Below the pieces are notes generated by a model. That model made no database searches and had not been told where the DNA came from. It saw nothing but the letters and a program-made list of their open reading frames with translations. This document shows positions 38,633 through 47,053 of a stretch of 64,000 nucleotides of DNA, one piece after another. Source of the DNA: Tepidibacter mesophilus. GTDB taxonomy: Bacteria; Bacillota; Clostridia; Peptostreptococcales; Peptostreptococcaceae. The first letter of the stretch is position 1. Every line of letters begins with the position of its first letter. The DNA lies in the NCBI RefSeq assembly GCF_002724055.1, contig NZ_BDQY01000016.1, forward strand, positions 1 through 64,000. Reading direction: 5' to 3'. The position numbers and the translations under genes are program-made.

Positions 38633-38676
38633 AGGCTAAAGTAGTTATATTTAGAGATTTTATTAGGATTAACAAC

Positions 38677-38711
38677 AAAAAAGATGGCTATTAAAAAATA
38701 ACCATCTTTTT
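38677..38711 (-). terminator. Terminator after tatD
   Basis: AAAAAGATGGCTATT and AATAACCATCTTTTT form a stem (one bulge) with a T-run, immediately after the tatD stop codon. Confidence 0.88.
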
Positions 38712-38713
38712 TT

Positions 38714-39481
38714 CTATTTTATATTAAAAAATCTTTTTCCATTTTCTTTTGTAACTTCACATACTGTTTCGTATGATATTTCCTTCTCTATAGCTATTGT
38801 CTCAGCTATATATCTTACATATGATGAGTCATTTCTTTTTCCTCTATGAGGATGCGGTGTAAGGTATGGAGAATCTGTTTCTATTAACAGATTGTCTAGA
38901 GGAATTTGTTTTATTACCTCTATTGTTTTTTTATTGTTTTTAAATGTTACAGGGCCTGCTATTGATATCATACATCCCATTTTGATGTACTCTTTTGCAA
39001 GTTCTACATTTCCTGAATAGCAGTGCAAAACACATCCTATTTCTTCACTTTTTGTGTTTTTAATTATATCTAGTGTATCTTGATGAGCATCTCTATCATG
39101 AATTATTATAGGAAGTTTTAGTTCATTTGCTAGCTTAATTTGCTCCTCAAACCATTTCCTTTGAAGATCTCTTGGAGAATTATCATAATAGTAATCAAGT
39201 CCAATCTCTCCTATTGCAACTACTTTTTCATTTTTTGCTAGTTCTCTTAAAACTTCTATGCTTCCTTCATCCATATCTTCAACATCATGAGGATGTACTC
39301 CAACTGATGCGTATATAAAATCATGTTTTTTAGATAATTCTACCGCTTTTAAAGAAGATGGTATATCTGCTCCTGGATTTAGAAGTAGTTCTACTCCCGA
39401 TTCTCTTATTTTTTTAATTACTTCTTCTCTATCTTCATTAAATCTATTATCTGTTAAGTGTGAGTGTGTATCAAATAACAT
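38714..39481 (-). CDS. tatD: TatD-family metal-dependent deoxyribonuclease
   Basis: 255 residues with the TIM-barrel hydrolase motifs: FDTHSHL, ASVGVHPHD, AIGEIGLDYYYD, PIIIHDRDAHQDT, LHCYSG and LIETDSPYLTPHPHRGK. The family has 3'-5' exonuclease activity on DNA. It follows metG with a 9-base gap, the standard metG-tatD pair. Confidence 0.96.
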   Translation of the reverse strand: MLFDTHSHLTDNRFNEDREEVIKKIRESGVELLLNPGADIPSSLKAVELSKKHDFIYASVGVHPHDVEDMDEGSIEVLRELAKNEKVVAIGEIGLDYYYDNSPRDLQRKWFEEQIKLANELKLPIIIHDRDAHQDTLDIIKNTKSEEIGCVLHCYSGNVELAKEYIKMGCMISIAGPVTFKNNKKTIEVIKQIPLDNLLIETDSPYLTPHPHRGKRNDSSYVRYIAETIAIEKEISYETVCEVTKENGKRFFNIK

Positions 39482-39490
39482 ATTTCACCT

Positions 39491-41434
39491 CTATCTTATT
39501 TCGCTGCCAGAGTCTATTCCCTCTATAGTTGGAAGCACTAGTAATGAATCATCATCTGTTGCTGCTGATAGTATCATCCCTTGAGATTCAACACCTCTTA
39601 ATTTAACAGGTTTTAAGTTACATACTACCATAACTTGCTTTCCTACTAAATCGTCTGGGTTGAAGTGTTTTGCTATTCCAGATACTATTTGTCTTTGCTC
39701 ATTTGCAAGCTGTACTTTAAATACTAAAAGCTTATCAGCTTTTGGGTGTTTTGATGCCTCTATTATTTTAGCTACTCTTAGTTCTACTTTATCGAATTCA
39801 TCTATTGTTATTTCTTCTTTATGGTTTAATTTAACTTCTTCTACTTTTGGCTTATCTGAAAACATTTCTTCAAGCTCTTCTACTTCTTTTTCTATGTCTA
39901 TTCTTGGAAATAAAACTTCTCCCTTTGAAACTTTTGTTCCTTCTTTTATTTGACCAAATTCATGAGTACTCTCCCAAGTAAGTATATCAGCTTGATCATT
40001 TATTCCAAGCTGCTTATATATCTTGTTTGCAGTTTCATTCATAAATGGGCTTATTAAAACTGATACTATTCTTATAGCTTCTGTTAAGTTATATAAAACA
40101 GTGTCTAATTCGTCTTGTTTTTCTTCATCTTTAGCAAGAGCCCATGGCATAGTCTCGTCTATATATTTATTACTTCTTCTTACAATCTTGAATATTACTT
40201 CTAATGCTTCACTAAATTGAAGCCTATCCATAGCATCTTCTACTTTTTTAAATGCAGAGCTTGACATATCTATTAGTTGTTCATGATAATCTCCCAGTGT
40301 CTTAGGACTTGGAAGTAATCCTTCTCTATATTTTATAACCATTGCAACAGTTCTACTTACTAAGTTTCCTATATCATTTGCAAGATCTGAGTTTATTCTT
40401 GTTAAGAAGTTTTTGTTAGTATAGCTTCCATCTTGACCGAATGTAAATTCTTTAAGTAGGAAATATTTAAGCGCATCTATACCGTATTTTTCTATTAGAG
40501 GCTCAGGGTATACTATGTTTCCTTTTGATTTTGACATTTTGTCGTCTGCAAATAATATCCAGCCATGGCCGTATACCTTCTTAGGAAGAGGTAAGTCTAG
40601 AGCCATAAGTATTGCTGGCCATATTATAGTATGGAATCTAACAATTTCCTTTCCTACTATATGAACATCTGCAGGCCAGAACTTATTGTACTCAGTCTCA
40701 TCTTCGCTCAAATATCCTAAAGCCGTTATATAGTTGCAAAGAGCATCAAGCCATACATACACTACATGCTTGCTATCAAGAGGTACCTTAATTCCCCAGT
40801 CAAAAGTTGTACGTGAAACGCATAAATCATCAAGTCCAGCTTTTAAGAAATTATTTAACATCTCATTTTTTCTAGATTCAGGGAAGCAAAAATCTGGATT
40901 TTCTTCAAAGTATTTGATAAGTCTATCTTGATACTTAGATAATTTAAAGAAATAAGCCTCTTCTTTTGCTACATAAACTTCTCTACCACAATCTGGGCAT
41001 TTATTTCCTTCAAGAAGTTGAGTCTCAGTCCAAAAACTCTCACAAGGAGTACAATACCATCCTTCATAAGCACCCTTATATATATCTCCCTTGTCGTGTA
41101 ATTTAGTAAATATCTTTTGAACTATATCTTTATGTCTATCTTCAGTAGTTCTAATAAAATCATCATAAGATATATCCATAGTTTTCCAAAGATCCTTTAT
41201 TTCTCCTACTATATTGTCTAAGTACTCTATTTCAGTTAACCCTTTTGCTTTAGCAGCTTTTTGTATTTTTTCTCCATGTTCATCTGTTCCAGTTAAAAAT
41301 TTAACATCATATCCACAAAAACGCTTAAATCTAGCTATAGCATCTGCCGCTACTGTTGTATAAGTGTGTCCAATATGAAGTCTTCCACTAGGGTAATATA
41401 TTGGAGTTGTAACATAAAAAGTTTTATTTGACAT
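39491..41434 (-). CDS. metG: Methionyl-tRNA synthetase
   Basis: The 647-residue enzyme charges tRNA-Met. The class I motif is RLHIGHTY, the zinc knuckle is CTPC...CPDC (about residues 128-150), KMSKSKG lies at about 300, and residues about 540-647 are the EMAP/Trbp111-type tRNA-binding domain. This is the long two-chain-like form common in Firmicutes. Its leader holds a T-box, so it should be induced when uncharged tRNA-Met accumulates. Repeat C4 lies between the T-box terminator and the start codon. Confidence 0.97.
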   Translation of the reverse strand: MSNKTFYVTTPIYYPSGRLHIGHTYTTVAADAIARFKRFCGYDVKFLTGTDEHGEKIQKAAKAKGLTEIEYLDNIVGEIKDLWKTMDISYDDFIRTTEDRHKDIVQKIFTKLHDKGDIYKGAYEGWYCTPCESFWTETQLLEGNKCPDCGREVYVAKEEAYFFKLSKYQDRLIKYFEENPDFCFPESRKNEMLNNFLKAGLDDLCVSRTTFDWGIKVPLDSKHVVYVWLDALCNYITALGYLSEDETEYNKFWPADVHIVGKEIVRFHTIIWPAILMALDLPLPKKVYGHGWILFADDKMSKSKGNIVYPEPLIEKYGIDALKYFLLKEFTFGQDGSYTNKNFLTRINSDLANDIGNLVSRTVAMVIKYREGLLPSPKTLGDYHEQLIDMSSSAFKKVEDAMDRLQFSEALEVIFKIVRRSNKYIDETMPWALAKDEEKQDELDTVLYNLTEAIRIVSVLISPFMNETANKIYKQLGINDQADILTWESTHEFGQIKEGTKVSKGEVLFPRIDIEKEVEELEEMFSDKPKVEEVKLNHKEEITIDEFDKVELRVAKIIEASKHPKADKLLVFKVQLANEQRQIVSGIAKHFNPDDLVGKQVMVVCNLKPVKLRGVESQGMILSAATDDDSLLVLPTIEGIDSGSEIR

Positions 41435-41449
41435 TATATTTCCTCCTTC

Positions 41450-41520
41450 AAAAATTCGTCTACTCGCTAACGCGGTTACTCATGTCGCCAACAAGTCTCA
41501 CGACTCTGTTGCTTAAAAAT
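41450..41520 (+). repeat. Family C repeat (copy C4) inside the metG leader
   Basis: A 71-bp copy (AATTCGTCTACTCGCTAACG start) lies between the T-box antiterminator/terminator and the metG ribosome binding site. Its second hairpin pairs AACA with TGTT and GTC with GAC, changed from other copies but still complementary. Confidence 0.85.
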
Positions 41521-41523
41521 AAA

Positions 41524-41775
41524 ATCGCCCCTACTAAATAGTAGGGGCGAGTATATTCTCACGGTACCACCCTAATTTACTCAAAAGTTTTGAGTATCTT
41601 AGTAGACTTTTAACGGGTCTAATCGTTTTAATCTTAAAAGCTAATACTTTCTCAACTAAAAAGCTCCAGAGCCATATTCAATAAAGACCTCAACGCTATC
41701 TTTCACCATACATAGCTCTCTTTAGAAGATATCTTTATCTACTCTTTCCTTCAACGCTTATAATAATATTTATAT
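41524..41775 (-). promoter_or_regulatory. T-box riboswitch leader of metG
   Basis: On the minus strand the conserved T-box sequence AGGGTGGTACCG is followed by a strong terminator (ATCGCCCCTACTATTTAGTA with GGGGCGAT and a T-run). Upstream are AGAGAGC, GGTGAAAG and a Stem I with a plausible AUG specifier in GAATATGGCTC. This matches regulation by uncharged tRNA-Met: binding stabilises the antiterminator and allows metG transcription. Confidence 0.92.
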
Positions 41776-41834
41776 CATTTTAACCAAAATTCTATATAAT
41801 TATCCTCATAATGTCAAGTATATTACTTATATTT

Positions 41835-43058
41835 TTAACTGGATTCAAAAACTTTATCTATATCATTTGTAATATCAATGTCTATCTGATTATTTAATGC
41901 CATATTCTTTAATATATCTATAGCTTCTTTATGCGAAAATGATTTTTTGTATGGTCTTTCTTCTGTTAGAGCCTGATATATATCAAGGCAAGCTACAAGT
42001 CTTGAATTAAAATCTAATTCATGAGCTTTAAGACCTTTAGGATATCCAGTTCCATTTAACTTTTCATGATGATTCGATGCCCATTTGGCTATATCCTCAA
42101 ACCCATCTATATTAGACAAACATTTATTAGTATAGTATGAATGTTTTTTCATTATCAATATTTCTTCATTATCTAGTTTTTTAGGCTTATCTAGTATTTC
42201 TATAGGTATTGCTAATTTGCCTATATCATGCAGTTTTCCGGCTATAATTAACTTTATTTTCTCATTATAATCATAATTGTAACTTTCGCACATCTTACAT
42301 ATTTTTTTTGATAACCCATCACTATGTTTTTCAGTAAACTGAGACTTACTGTCTATTATCTTTGAAAATACATTCATTATTTTTAATATATTATCTATAT
42401 CTGTTTTTTGTTCATATAAAGGAATCTCTAACTTTAAAGTTCTCTCTATATTATCATCGTTTAATAAGTACCAGAATCCATCTTCACCTGATATTTCTAA
42501 AAATGCATCTACTATTTTGCCACTGAATCTTTTATTTTTTTGTTCTTTTATGTATTTTATAAGTTTTTCTTTCTTTTTATCATCTACTTTTTTATATTTA
42601 AATACAAAGTCTATATAATCTGAAAATGCTATAAATTGAGCTATTAATGGAATATTATCGCCCTTTATCCTAAAGAATCCTTTACCATCATATGTCTCAT
42701 GATGATATTTTATTATATTTTTATGTTTAGTTAAAAAAGGAAAGGATTTAACATTATGCTCTCCAACAATGCAATGCTCCTTAAATGATTCTCTTTGATA
42801 AAATTCTTTTAAATCATTGTATCTTACTTTATTATTTAAAAGAGTCTGAGTAAGACCATTGTCGTGAAGTATGCTAAATGATACTGTATCTATTTGCTCT
42901 TGTATTGTTAAATTAAAATATTGTGCTAGTCTTAGCGATACATATGCTACTCGCTTTAAATGATTTGTTTCTACCGACAATACATCTATTTCTATGAAAT
43001 CTAAAGCGGTAGATATACTCATCAAAAAATCACTAAACTTAAATTTCATATTTCTCAA
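41835..43058 (-). CDS. HD-GYP domain protein, putative c-di-GMP phosphodiesterase
   Basis: The 407-residue protein has two HD-type halves. The N-terminal half (about 25-200) keeps parts of an HD fold (ILHDNGL, then KYHHETYDGKGFF) and is probably degenerate. The C-terminal half has the HD-GYP landmarks LHDIGKLAIP, KKHSYYT, HHEKLNGTGYPKGL and the DIYQALTEERPYKK end. HD-GYP enzymes hydrolyse c-di-GMP. No receiver or membrane domain is present. The start may be the TTG at 43058 or the ATG three codons later; the GGGGGAG site fits neither perfectly. The T-box leader of metG starts just downstream. Confidence 0.88.
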   Translation of the reverse strand: MRNMKFKFSDFLMSISTALDFIEIDVLSVETNHLKRVAYVSLRLAQYFNLTIQEQIDTVSFSILHDNGLTQTLLNNKVRYNDLKEFYQRESFKEHCIVGEHNVKSFPFLTKHKNIIKYHHETYDGKGFFRIKGDNIPLIAQFIAFSDYIDFVFKYKKVDDKKKEKLIKYIKEQKNKRFSGKIVDAFLEISGEDGFWYLLNDDNIERTLKLEIPLYEQKTDIDNILKIMNVFSKIIDSKSQFTEKHSDGLSKKICKMCESYNYDYNEKIKLIIAGKLHDIGKLAIPIEILDKPKKLDNEEILIMKKHSYYTNKCLSNIDGFEDIAKWASNHHEKLNGTGYPKGLKAHELDFNSRLVACLDIYQALTEERPYKKSFSHKEAIDILKNMALNNQIDIDITNDIDKVFESS

Positions 43059-43144
43059 AATCTCCCCCTATCTAAACCTTTATTTTCATAAATATTATAT
43101 CACTTTTCCGAAAAATCTGTAATTGTTTTGTAATTTCCTATAGA

Positions 43145-43175
43145 GTAAAATAAGAAGCAGAAATCTGCTTCTTAT
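43145..43175 (-). terminator. Terminator of spore-protein gene 1
   Basis: The core AGAAGCAGAAATCTGCTTCT is a perfect palindrome directly after the stop codon, followed by a T-rich tract. The same core recurs after the two paralogues. Confidence 0.9.
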
Positions 43176-43379
43176 TTAGTATTTCGTCTTAGTATTCGTT
43201 TTATCATTTTTTTTGCTTGTTTTTTCACTAGCATTAGGTCCTTCTACAAAATCTGTTCCCACTGCTTCTGTTAAAAGCTCACTTCCATACTCTAATCCCA
43301 TTCTCTTTGTAGCTTCTCTTGCATTAATTTCTGCACTTATATCTACTCCTGTTTTATTACCTTTTTTCTTCTTAGGCAT
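43176..43379 (-). CDS. Small acid-soluble spore protein-like, tandem copy 1
   Basis: A 67-residue, Lys/Glu/Asn-rich protein with a basic start (MPKKKKGNKTG), a central REATKRMGLEYGSELLTEAVG and a low-complexity Lys/Thr/Asn tail. The YGSE/FGTE-type core resembles the cleavage site region of gamma-type spore proteins that the protease GPR cuts at germination. Three tandem genes share this core, and each has the same terminator. The assignment to the SASP group rests on composition and this motif. Confidence 0.65.
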   Translation of the reverse strand: MPKKKKGNKTGVDISAEINAREATKRMGLEYGSELLTEAVGTDFVEGPNASEKTSKKNDKTNTKTKY

Positions 43380-43493
43380 AATAACACCCCCCTTTATAAT
43401 ATATCTTTTATTTTCTTTAATAAAGTTATATAGCTTGAATTGAGTTCTCTAAATTATTTCAAAAACTATATAGTTTTTAATTCTAGTGAATAA

Positions 43494-43527
43494 TTGAAAA
43501 AGAAGCAGAAATCTGCTTCTTTTTCAA
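43494..43527 (-). terminator. Terminator of spore-protein gene 2
   Basis: TTGAAAAAGAAGCAGA pairs with TCTGCTTCTTTTTCAA perfectly; its core is identical to the terminators of the neighbouring paralogues. Confidence 0.92.
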
Positions 43528-43722
43528 TTATTTATTATTTTTTCTATTTCTCTTTTGGTTAGCATTAGGTGATTTGTTAGATTTAGGACTATTTGGTCCT
43601 TCTGCAAATTTTGCACCCATTTCTTCTGATCCTAACTCAGTTCCAAATTCTAATCCCATTTTCTTTGAAGCTTCTCTTGCACTCATTTCCGCATTCTTGT
43701 TTGACTTATTTTTGTTATTCAT
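43528..43722 (-). CDS. Small acid-soluble spore protein-like, tandem copy 2
   Basis: A 64-residue paralogue with REASKKMGLEFGTELGSEEMG in the centre (given as KKMGLEFGTELGSE) and an Asn/Lys/Pro-rich tail. A TTG at 43743 would add 7 residues but lies before the GGGAGGA site, so the ATG at 43722 is preferred. It shares the AREA(S/T)K core with copy 1. Confidence 0.7.
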   Translation of the reverse strand: MNNKNKSNKNAEMSAREASKKMGLEFGTELGSEEMGAKFAEGPNSPKSNKSPNANQKRNRKNNK

Positions 43723-43860
43723 AATAATATCCTCCCTTTTCAATTAAACAATTTTTTTTAAGTCATATATCTTTAACTTAATTGTCCTAGTTATTTTATG
43801 AATTATATAGTTTTTAATTCAAGTAAATAAATGGTAATAAATATTATAATTTCCTAGAAA

Positions 43861-43894
43861 GTAAAGAAGAAGCAGATTTCTGCTTCTTCTTTAC
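43861..43894 (-). terminator. Terminator of spore-protein gene 3
   Basis: GTAAAGAAGAAGCAGA and TCTGCTTCTTCTTTAC are fully complementary; the core AGAAGCAGA/TCTGCTTCT is shared with the other two genes. Confidence 0.92.
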
Positions 43895-43910
43895 TATTTA
43901 TTATTTATTT

Positions 43911-44090
43911 TTATTTTTTATTTTTCTTATTAGACTTAGATGCTTTCCCAGGTGTTGCTGCAAATTTAGAACCCATTTCTGATACAAACTCGTTTGCAAA
44001 TTCTAATCCCATACTCTTTGCAGTTTCTCCTTTACTAATTTCTGCACTCTTAGTAGTTCCCATTTTTTTTGTCTTGTTTCTTTTACTCAT
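43911..44090 (-). CDS. Small acid-soluble spore protein-like, tandem copy 3
   Basis: A short gene of 59 codons, easily missed. The product begins MSKRNKTKKMGTTKSAEISK and has the core AKSMGLEFANEFVSEMGSKF, aligned with copies 1 and 2, then a Lys/Ser/Asn tail. GGAGGG precedes the ATG at proper distance and its terminator lies 17 bases after the stop codon. The MGLEF(A/G) core and tandem position make it a real paralogue. It lacks the EGPN segment of the other two (ATPG instead). Confidence 0.72.
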   Translation of the reverse strand: MSKRNKTKKMGTTKSAEISKGETAKSMGLEFANEFVSEMGSKFAATPGKASKSNKKNKK

Positions 44091-44282
44091 AATAGTACCC
44101 TCCCTTTGAATACAGCAACTTTATTCTCTTTAAAAATTTATATAACTTTGACCTAATTACCTAGTTATTTTATGAATTATATGATTTTTAATTCAAGTAA
44201 ATAATTGGAGATATAGTTGAGATTTAAAATCTAATATTTAGGATATACTAGTTTAAATATAAGGTTTTAATAAGAATATTTT

Positions 44283-44804
44283 TTAGCTAAAAAGAATATT
44301 GCATATAAAGACAGATGCTAACACTCCAGCCATATGGCTTATAAGAGCACACACTAATGTATGTCTTATATTTTTTATCTTTAAGTTTCCATAGTATATA
44401 GCCATTGTGTAAAATATAGTCTCAGATGAGCCAACTATTGTAGCTCCCATTTTTTCTTTTAATGTATCGATTCCTACCCTCGGTATAATATCCTTATATA
44501 TAGCAAGTGTTCCGCTTCCAGATAACGGTTTTATTATTATCAATGATAATAATTCTTTAGGTATAGAAAATATTTTGAGTATAGGAGAAAATATATACTC
44601 AAGTATTTCTATCCCATATCCAACTTTAAATATTCCTATCGCTAAGAATATTCCTAATATGTACGGTGATATTTTATATGTAGTTTTTATTCCATCAAAT
44701 GCTCCTCTTATAAAACTATCATATATATCTATGCCTTTGTATTTCCCATATGCAATTATTATTAGTATTATAATTGGGATTAATATATTAGAAAAAAAAT
44801 CCAT
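44283..44804 (-). CDS. spmB: Spore maturation protein B
   Basis: The 173-residue protein has about five membrane segments and the nucleoside-transporter gate domain signature shared with SpmA (KPLSGSGTLAIYKD, GSSETIFYTMAIYYG). In Bacillus, SpmA and SpmB are needed for full spore core dehydration. It follows spmA by one base, so the two form one operon. Confidence 0.95.
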   Translation of the reverse strand: MDFFSNILIPIIILIIIAYGKYKGIDIYDSFIRGAFDGIKTTYKISPYILGIFLAIGIFKVGYGIEILEYIFSPILKIFSIPKELLSLIIIKPLSGSGTLAIYKDIIPRVGIDTLKEKMGATIVGSSETIFYTMAIYYGNLKIKNIRHTLVCALISHMAGVLASVFICNILFS

Positions 44805-44805
44805 T

Positions 44806-45378
44806 TCAATACCTCCTTTGAAGCATTTTGCACGATATTATACCCACTATTGTAGATACTGCAGTCGCTATTAAGGTGGTAATTATTATTTCATTTGGAT
44901 TAGATGCACCCTCATCCATTCTTACCTTAAGAACTGTGAATGGAACTAATTGAACCGATGACATATTTATAACTAAAAACATTATCATATCGTTTGTCGC
45001 TGTATTTTTTTTAGGATTTATTTCTTGGAGTTCTTCCATGGCCTTTAAGCCAAATGCAGTAGCACCATTAGAAGCTCCTAGTATATTAAGTGACATATTC
45101 ATTATCATGTATGATAGCGCTTTACTCTTTTTGGGAATAGATGGAAATAATTTATTCATAACACAGTATAAAGACTTTCCTATTCTATCTACAAGCCCAG
45201 ATTCTTTAGCTATATTCATTATCCCCATCCAAAGAGCCATTATACTTATAAGACTTATAACAAATTCTATACCCCTTGAAGCTTCGTTCATTATGACCAT
45301 ATTAAGCTCAGGAAGCTTTCCCATAAATATACTATTTATTATCCCAATAGAAATCATATAAAACCAAATTTTGTTCAT
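44806..45378 (-). CDS. spmA: Spore maturation protein A
   Basis: 190 residues with several membrane segments and the typical LGASNGATAFGLKAMEEL and NMSSVQLVPFTVLKVR segments. It pairs with SpmB in spore core dehydration. The ribosome binding site (GAGGGGG) is part of the 3' arm of a hairpin at 45383-45412, so the hairpin may limit its translation or act as a terminator for the gene upstream. Confidence 0.95.
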   Translation of the reverse strand: MNKIWFYMISIGIINSIFMGKLPELNMVIMNEASRGIEFVISLISIMALWMGIMNIAKESGLVDRIGKSLYCVMNKLFPSIPKKSKALSYMIMNMSLNILGASNGATAFGLKAMEELQEINPKKNTATNDMIMFLVINMSSVQLVPFTVLKVRMDEGASNPNEIIITTLIATAVSTIVGIISCKMLQRRY

Positions 45379-45382
45379 TAAA

Positions 45383-45412
45383 AAACCCCCTCAGTAATTT
45401 TATGAAGGGGGT
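45383..45412 (-). terminator. Hairpin before spmA: terminator or translation-sequestering stem
   Basis: AACCCCCTTC pairs with the GAGGGGGTT arm, followed by TTTTTT and the spmA ATG. The T-run fits an intrinsic terminator of the upstream HAD phosphatase gene. The 3' arm is also the spmA ribosome binding site. Confidence 0.7.
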
Positions 45413-45431
45413 TACTTCAGTTATTCTTATT

Positions 45432-46073
45432 TTATGAGATTATCCTTTTAACTTTACTTAATACATCAGCAAAATTCTCAAACTCCATAAATTCAATTTC
45501 ATTCTCTCTCAAATAATTTGCAAGATCTTTTTTAGCAAATATATAATCTGCATTCTTTGATGCACACTTGTCAGAGTGTCCATCTCCTATATATATAATC
45601 TTCTTATTATCAAGATTTATATCATTTATTAAGTTGCTCTTACAGTTTGCACATTTTCTGCAATTTTCATTAGTGTTAGGATATACCCCCAATAGATTAC
45701 TTCCTTCAAATTGTAGTATATTGGAAAAACTCATAAGTCCCTCTATTTCATTATTTTCTAATATATTTTCTATATTAAAATCAAATCCATCACTTATTAT
45801 GTAAAATTCTATACATTTTTCTCTTATATAATCTATAAACTCTTTGAACTTAGAATCTATGGCAATACCTCTTATAAATTCTTTAAGCTCTACTTCATTT
45901 GTCTTCATCATATCTAATATTTTTTGACTTATTTCACGAGCATCATACTGACCACTCATCCACATATCATCAAGATTTTTCCATTGATTTCCGGCAAACT
46001 TGTTCGCCATAGAATTAACAGTATCTTCTATTGTTATCGTCCCATCAAAATCACATATAACTATATATTCCAC
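45432..46073 (-). CDS. HAD-family phosphatase, MtnX-like
   Basis: A 213-residue HAD hydrolase with the nucleophile motif CDFDGTIT, the second motif IISDGFDF and the third GDGHSDKCAS. This set matches the MtnX/phosphoserine-phosphatase-like group. A CRKCANCKS segment near residue 138 could bind zinc. MtnX acts in methionine salvage, but no other salvage gene lies nearby, so the substrate is open. Confidence 0.85.
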   Translation of the reverse strand: MEYIVICDFDGTITIEDTVNSMANKFAGNQWKNLDDMWMSGQYDAREISQKILDMMKTNEVELKEFIRGIAIDSKFKEFIDYIREKCIEFYIISDGFDFNIENILENNEIEGLMSFSNILQFEGSNLLGVYPNTNENCRKCANCKSNLINDINLDNKKIIYIGDGHSDKCASKNADYIFAKKDLANYLRENEIEFMEFENFADVLSKVKRIIS

Positions 46074-46263
46074 TTTATATACCTCCTCAAAAGTCCCCTG
46101 TTACTATTTGAATCTTTAATTAATAAAAGCTTATGCAATTAATTAAAGCTTACTAAAACTTTAACATACAATTACATTTTTTTAAAGTATTGTATTATCT
46201 TAGAATATTATATTTATATATCGGGCATACTAAGTCGAATTATAATAGTAAGGGGAGATAATA

Positions 46264-46974
46264 TTGAATTTATTAGAAAAATATTATGGGAAAGTATTAC
46301 ATACTTCTTTTAAAGTTGTGAATCCTTTTAAAAAAATGATAATAAATACACACTGCAAGGTTCATATTTTTATAAATATGCAAGCATTAAATATATTAAG
46401 AATAAACCATTATAATAAAGAATATAAACTTTTTTCAAAACATATAAAAACCATAAACGAGGGAGCCGTTTGGGCAGACCAAGATTTTAAAAGCAACGGT
46501 CATTTTTATCATCCTTATAAAAAGAAGGGGATATATGGAGGCAATAATGCTTTAAATCTTGCAAAGAATTATTATAATAAATCTATATATTTTTGGAATA
46601 TAAATAACATAGATAAATCTATGTTTTATTTAGGCGCTTCTATGCATATAATTCAGGATATGACTATACCTCAGCATGCTAATATAAAGCTTTTTGATAA
46701 TCATAAGCAGTTTGAAACATTCGTAAAAAAACACCACGATTCTATAAAAGAATTTATATGCAATAAAAAACCTATAATGTTAAGTTCTATAGATAAATTT
46801 GTAAGATTCAATGCTAGATTTTCTTTAAGAATGGACATACAGTTCAAAAATATTGTAAATACCCAAGATAGGTTTTATAAAATATCCAGAAAAATTCTTC
46901 CACTAGCTCAGAGAACCACAGCTGGATGTATGGTATTTTTTTATAATAATGTTGTACAGAAAAATAAACCCTGA
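46264..46974 (+). CDS. Zinc-dependent phospholipase C-like protein without a signal peptide
   Basis: The 236-residue protein aligns with Bacillus cereus phospholipase C at nearly every zinc ligand: His30 (NTHCK), Asp72 (WADQD), His80 (GHFYHP), His128 and Asp132 (MHIIQD), His138 (PQHA), His147 and Glu151 (NHKQFE). The known enzymes are exported and their mature N-terminal Trp completes the third zinc site. Here there is no signal peptide and no such Trp, so it may be intracellular with an altered site. The start is a TTG behind AGGGGAG. Function is unknown; a spore or lipid role is possible. Confidence 0.8.
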   Translation: MNLLEKYYGKVLHTSFKVVNPFKKMIINTHCKVHIFINMQALNILRINHYNKEYKLFSKHIKTINEGAVWADQDFKSNGHFYHPYKKKGIYGGNNALNLAKNYYNKSIYFWNINNIDKSMFYLGASMHIIQDMTIPQHANIKLFDNHKQFETFVKKHHDSIKEFICNKKPIMLSSIDKFVRFNARFSLRMDIQFKNIVNTQDRFYKISRKILPLAQRTTAGCMVFFYNNVVQKNKP

Positions 46975-47003
46975 TTTAATAAGCTAGTCAGGGTTTATTT
47001 TCT
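46960..47003. terminator. Bidirectional terminator between convergent genes
   Basis: AAAATAAACCCTGA and TCAGGGTTTATTTT are fully complementary. It serves the phospholipase-like gene on the plus strand and the small gene at 47054-47224 on the minus strand. Confidence 0.88.
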
Positions 47004-47053
47004 TATTAACTATATCTATATAATGTTTCTAACGGTAGCATGTAGCGAATTTT

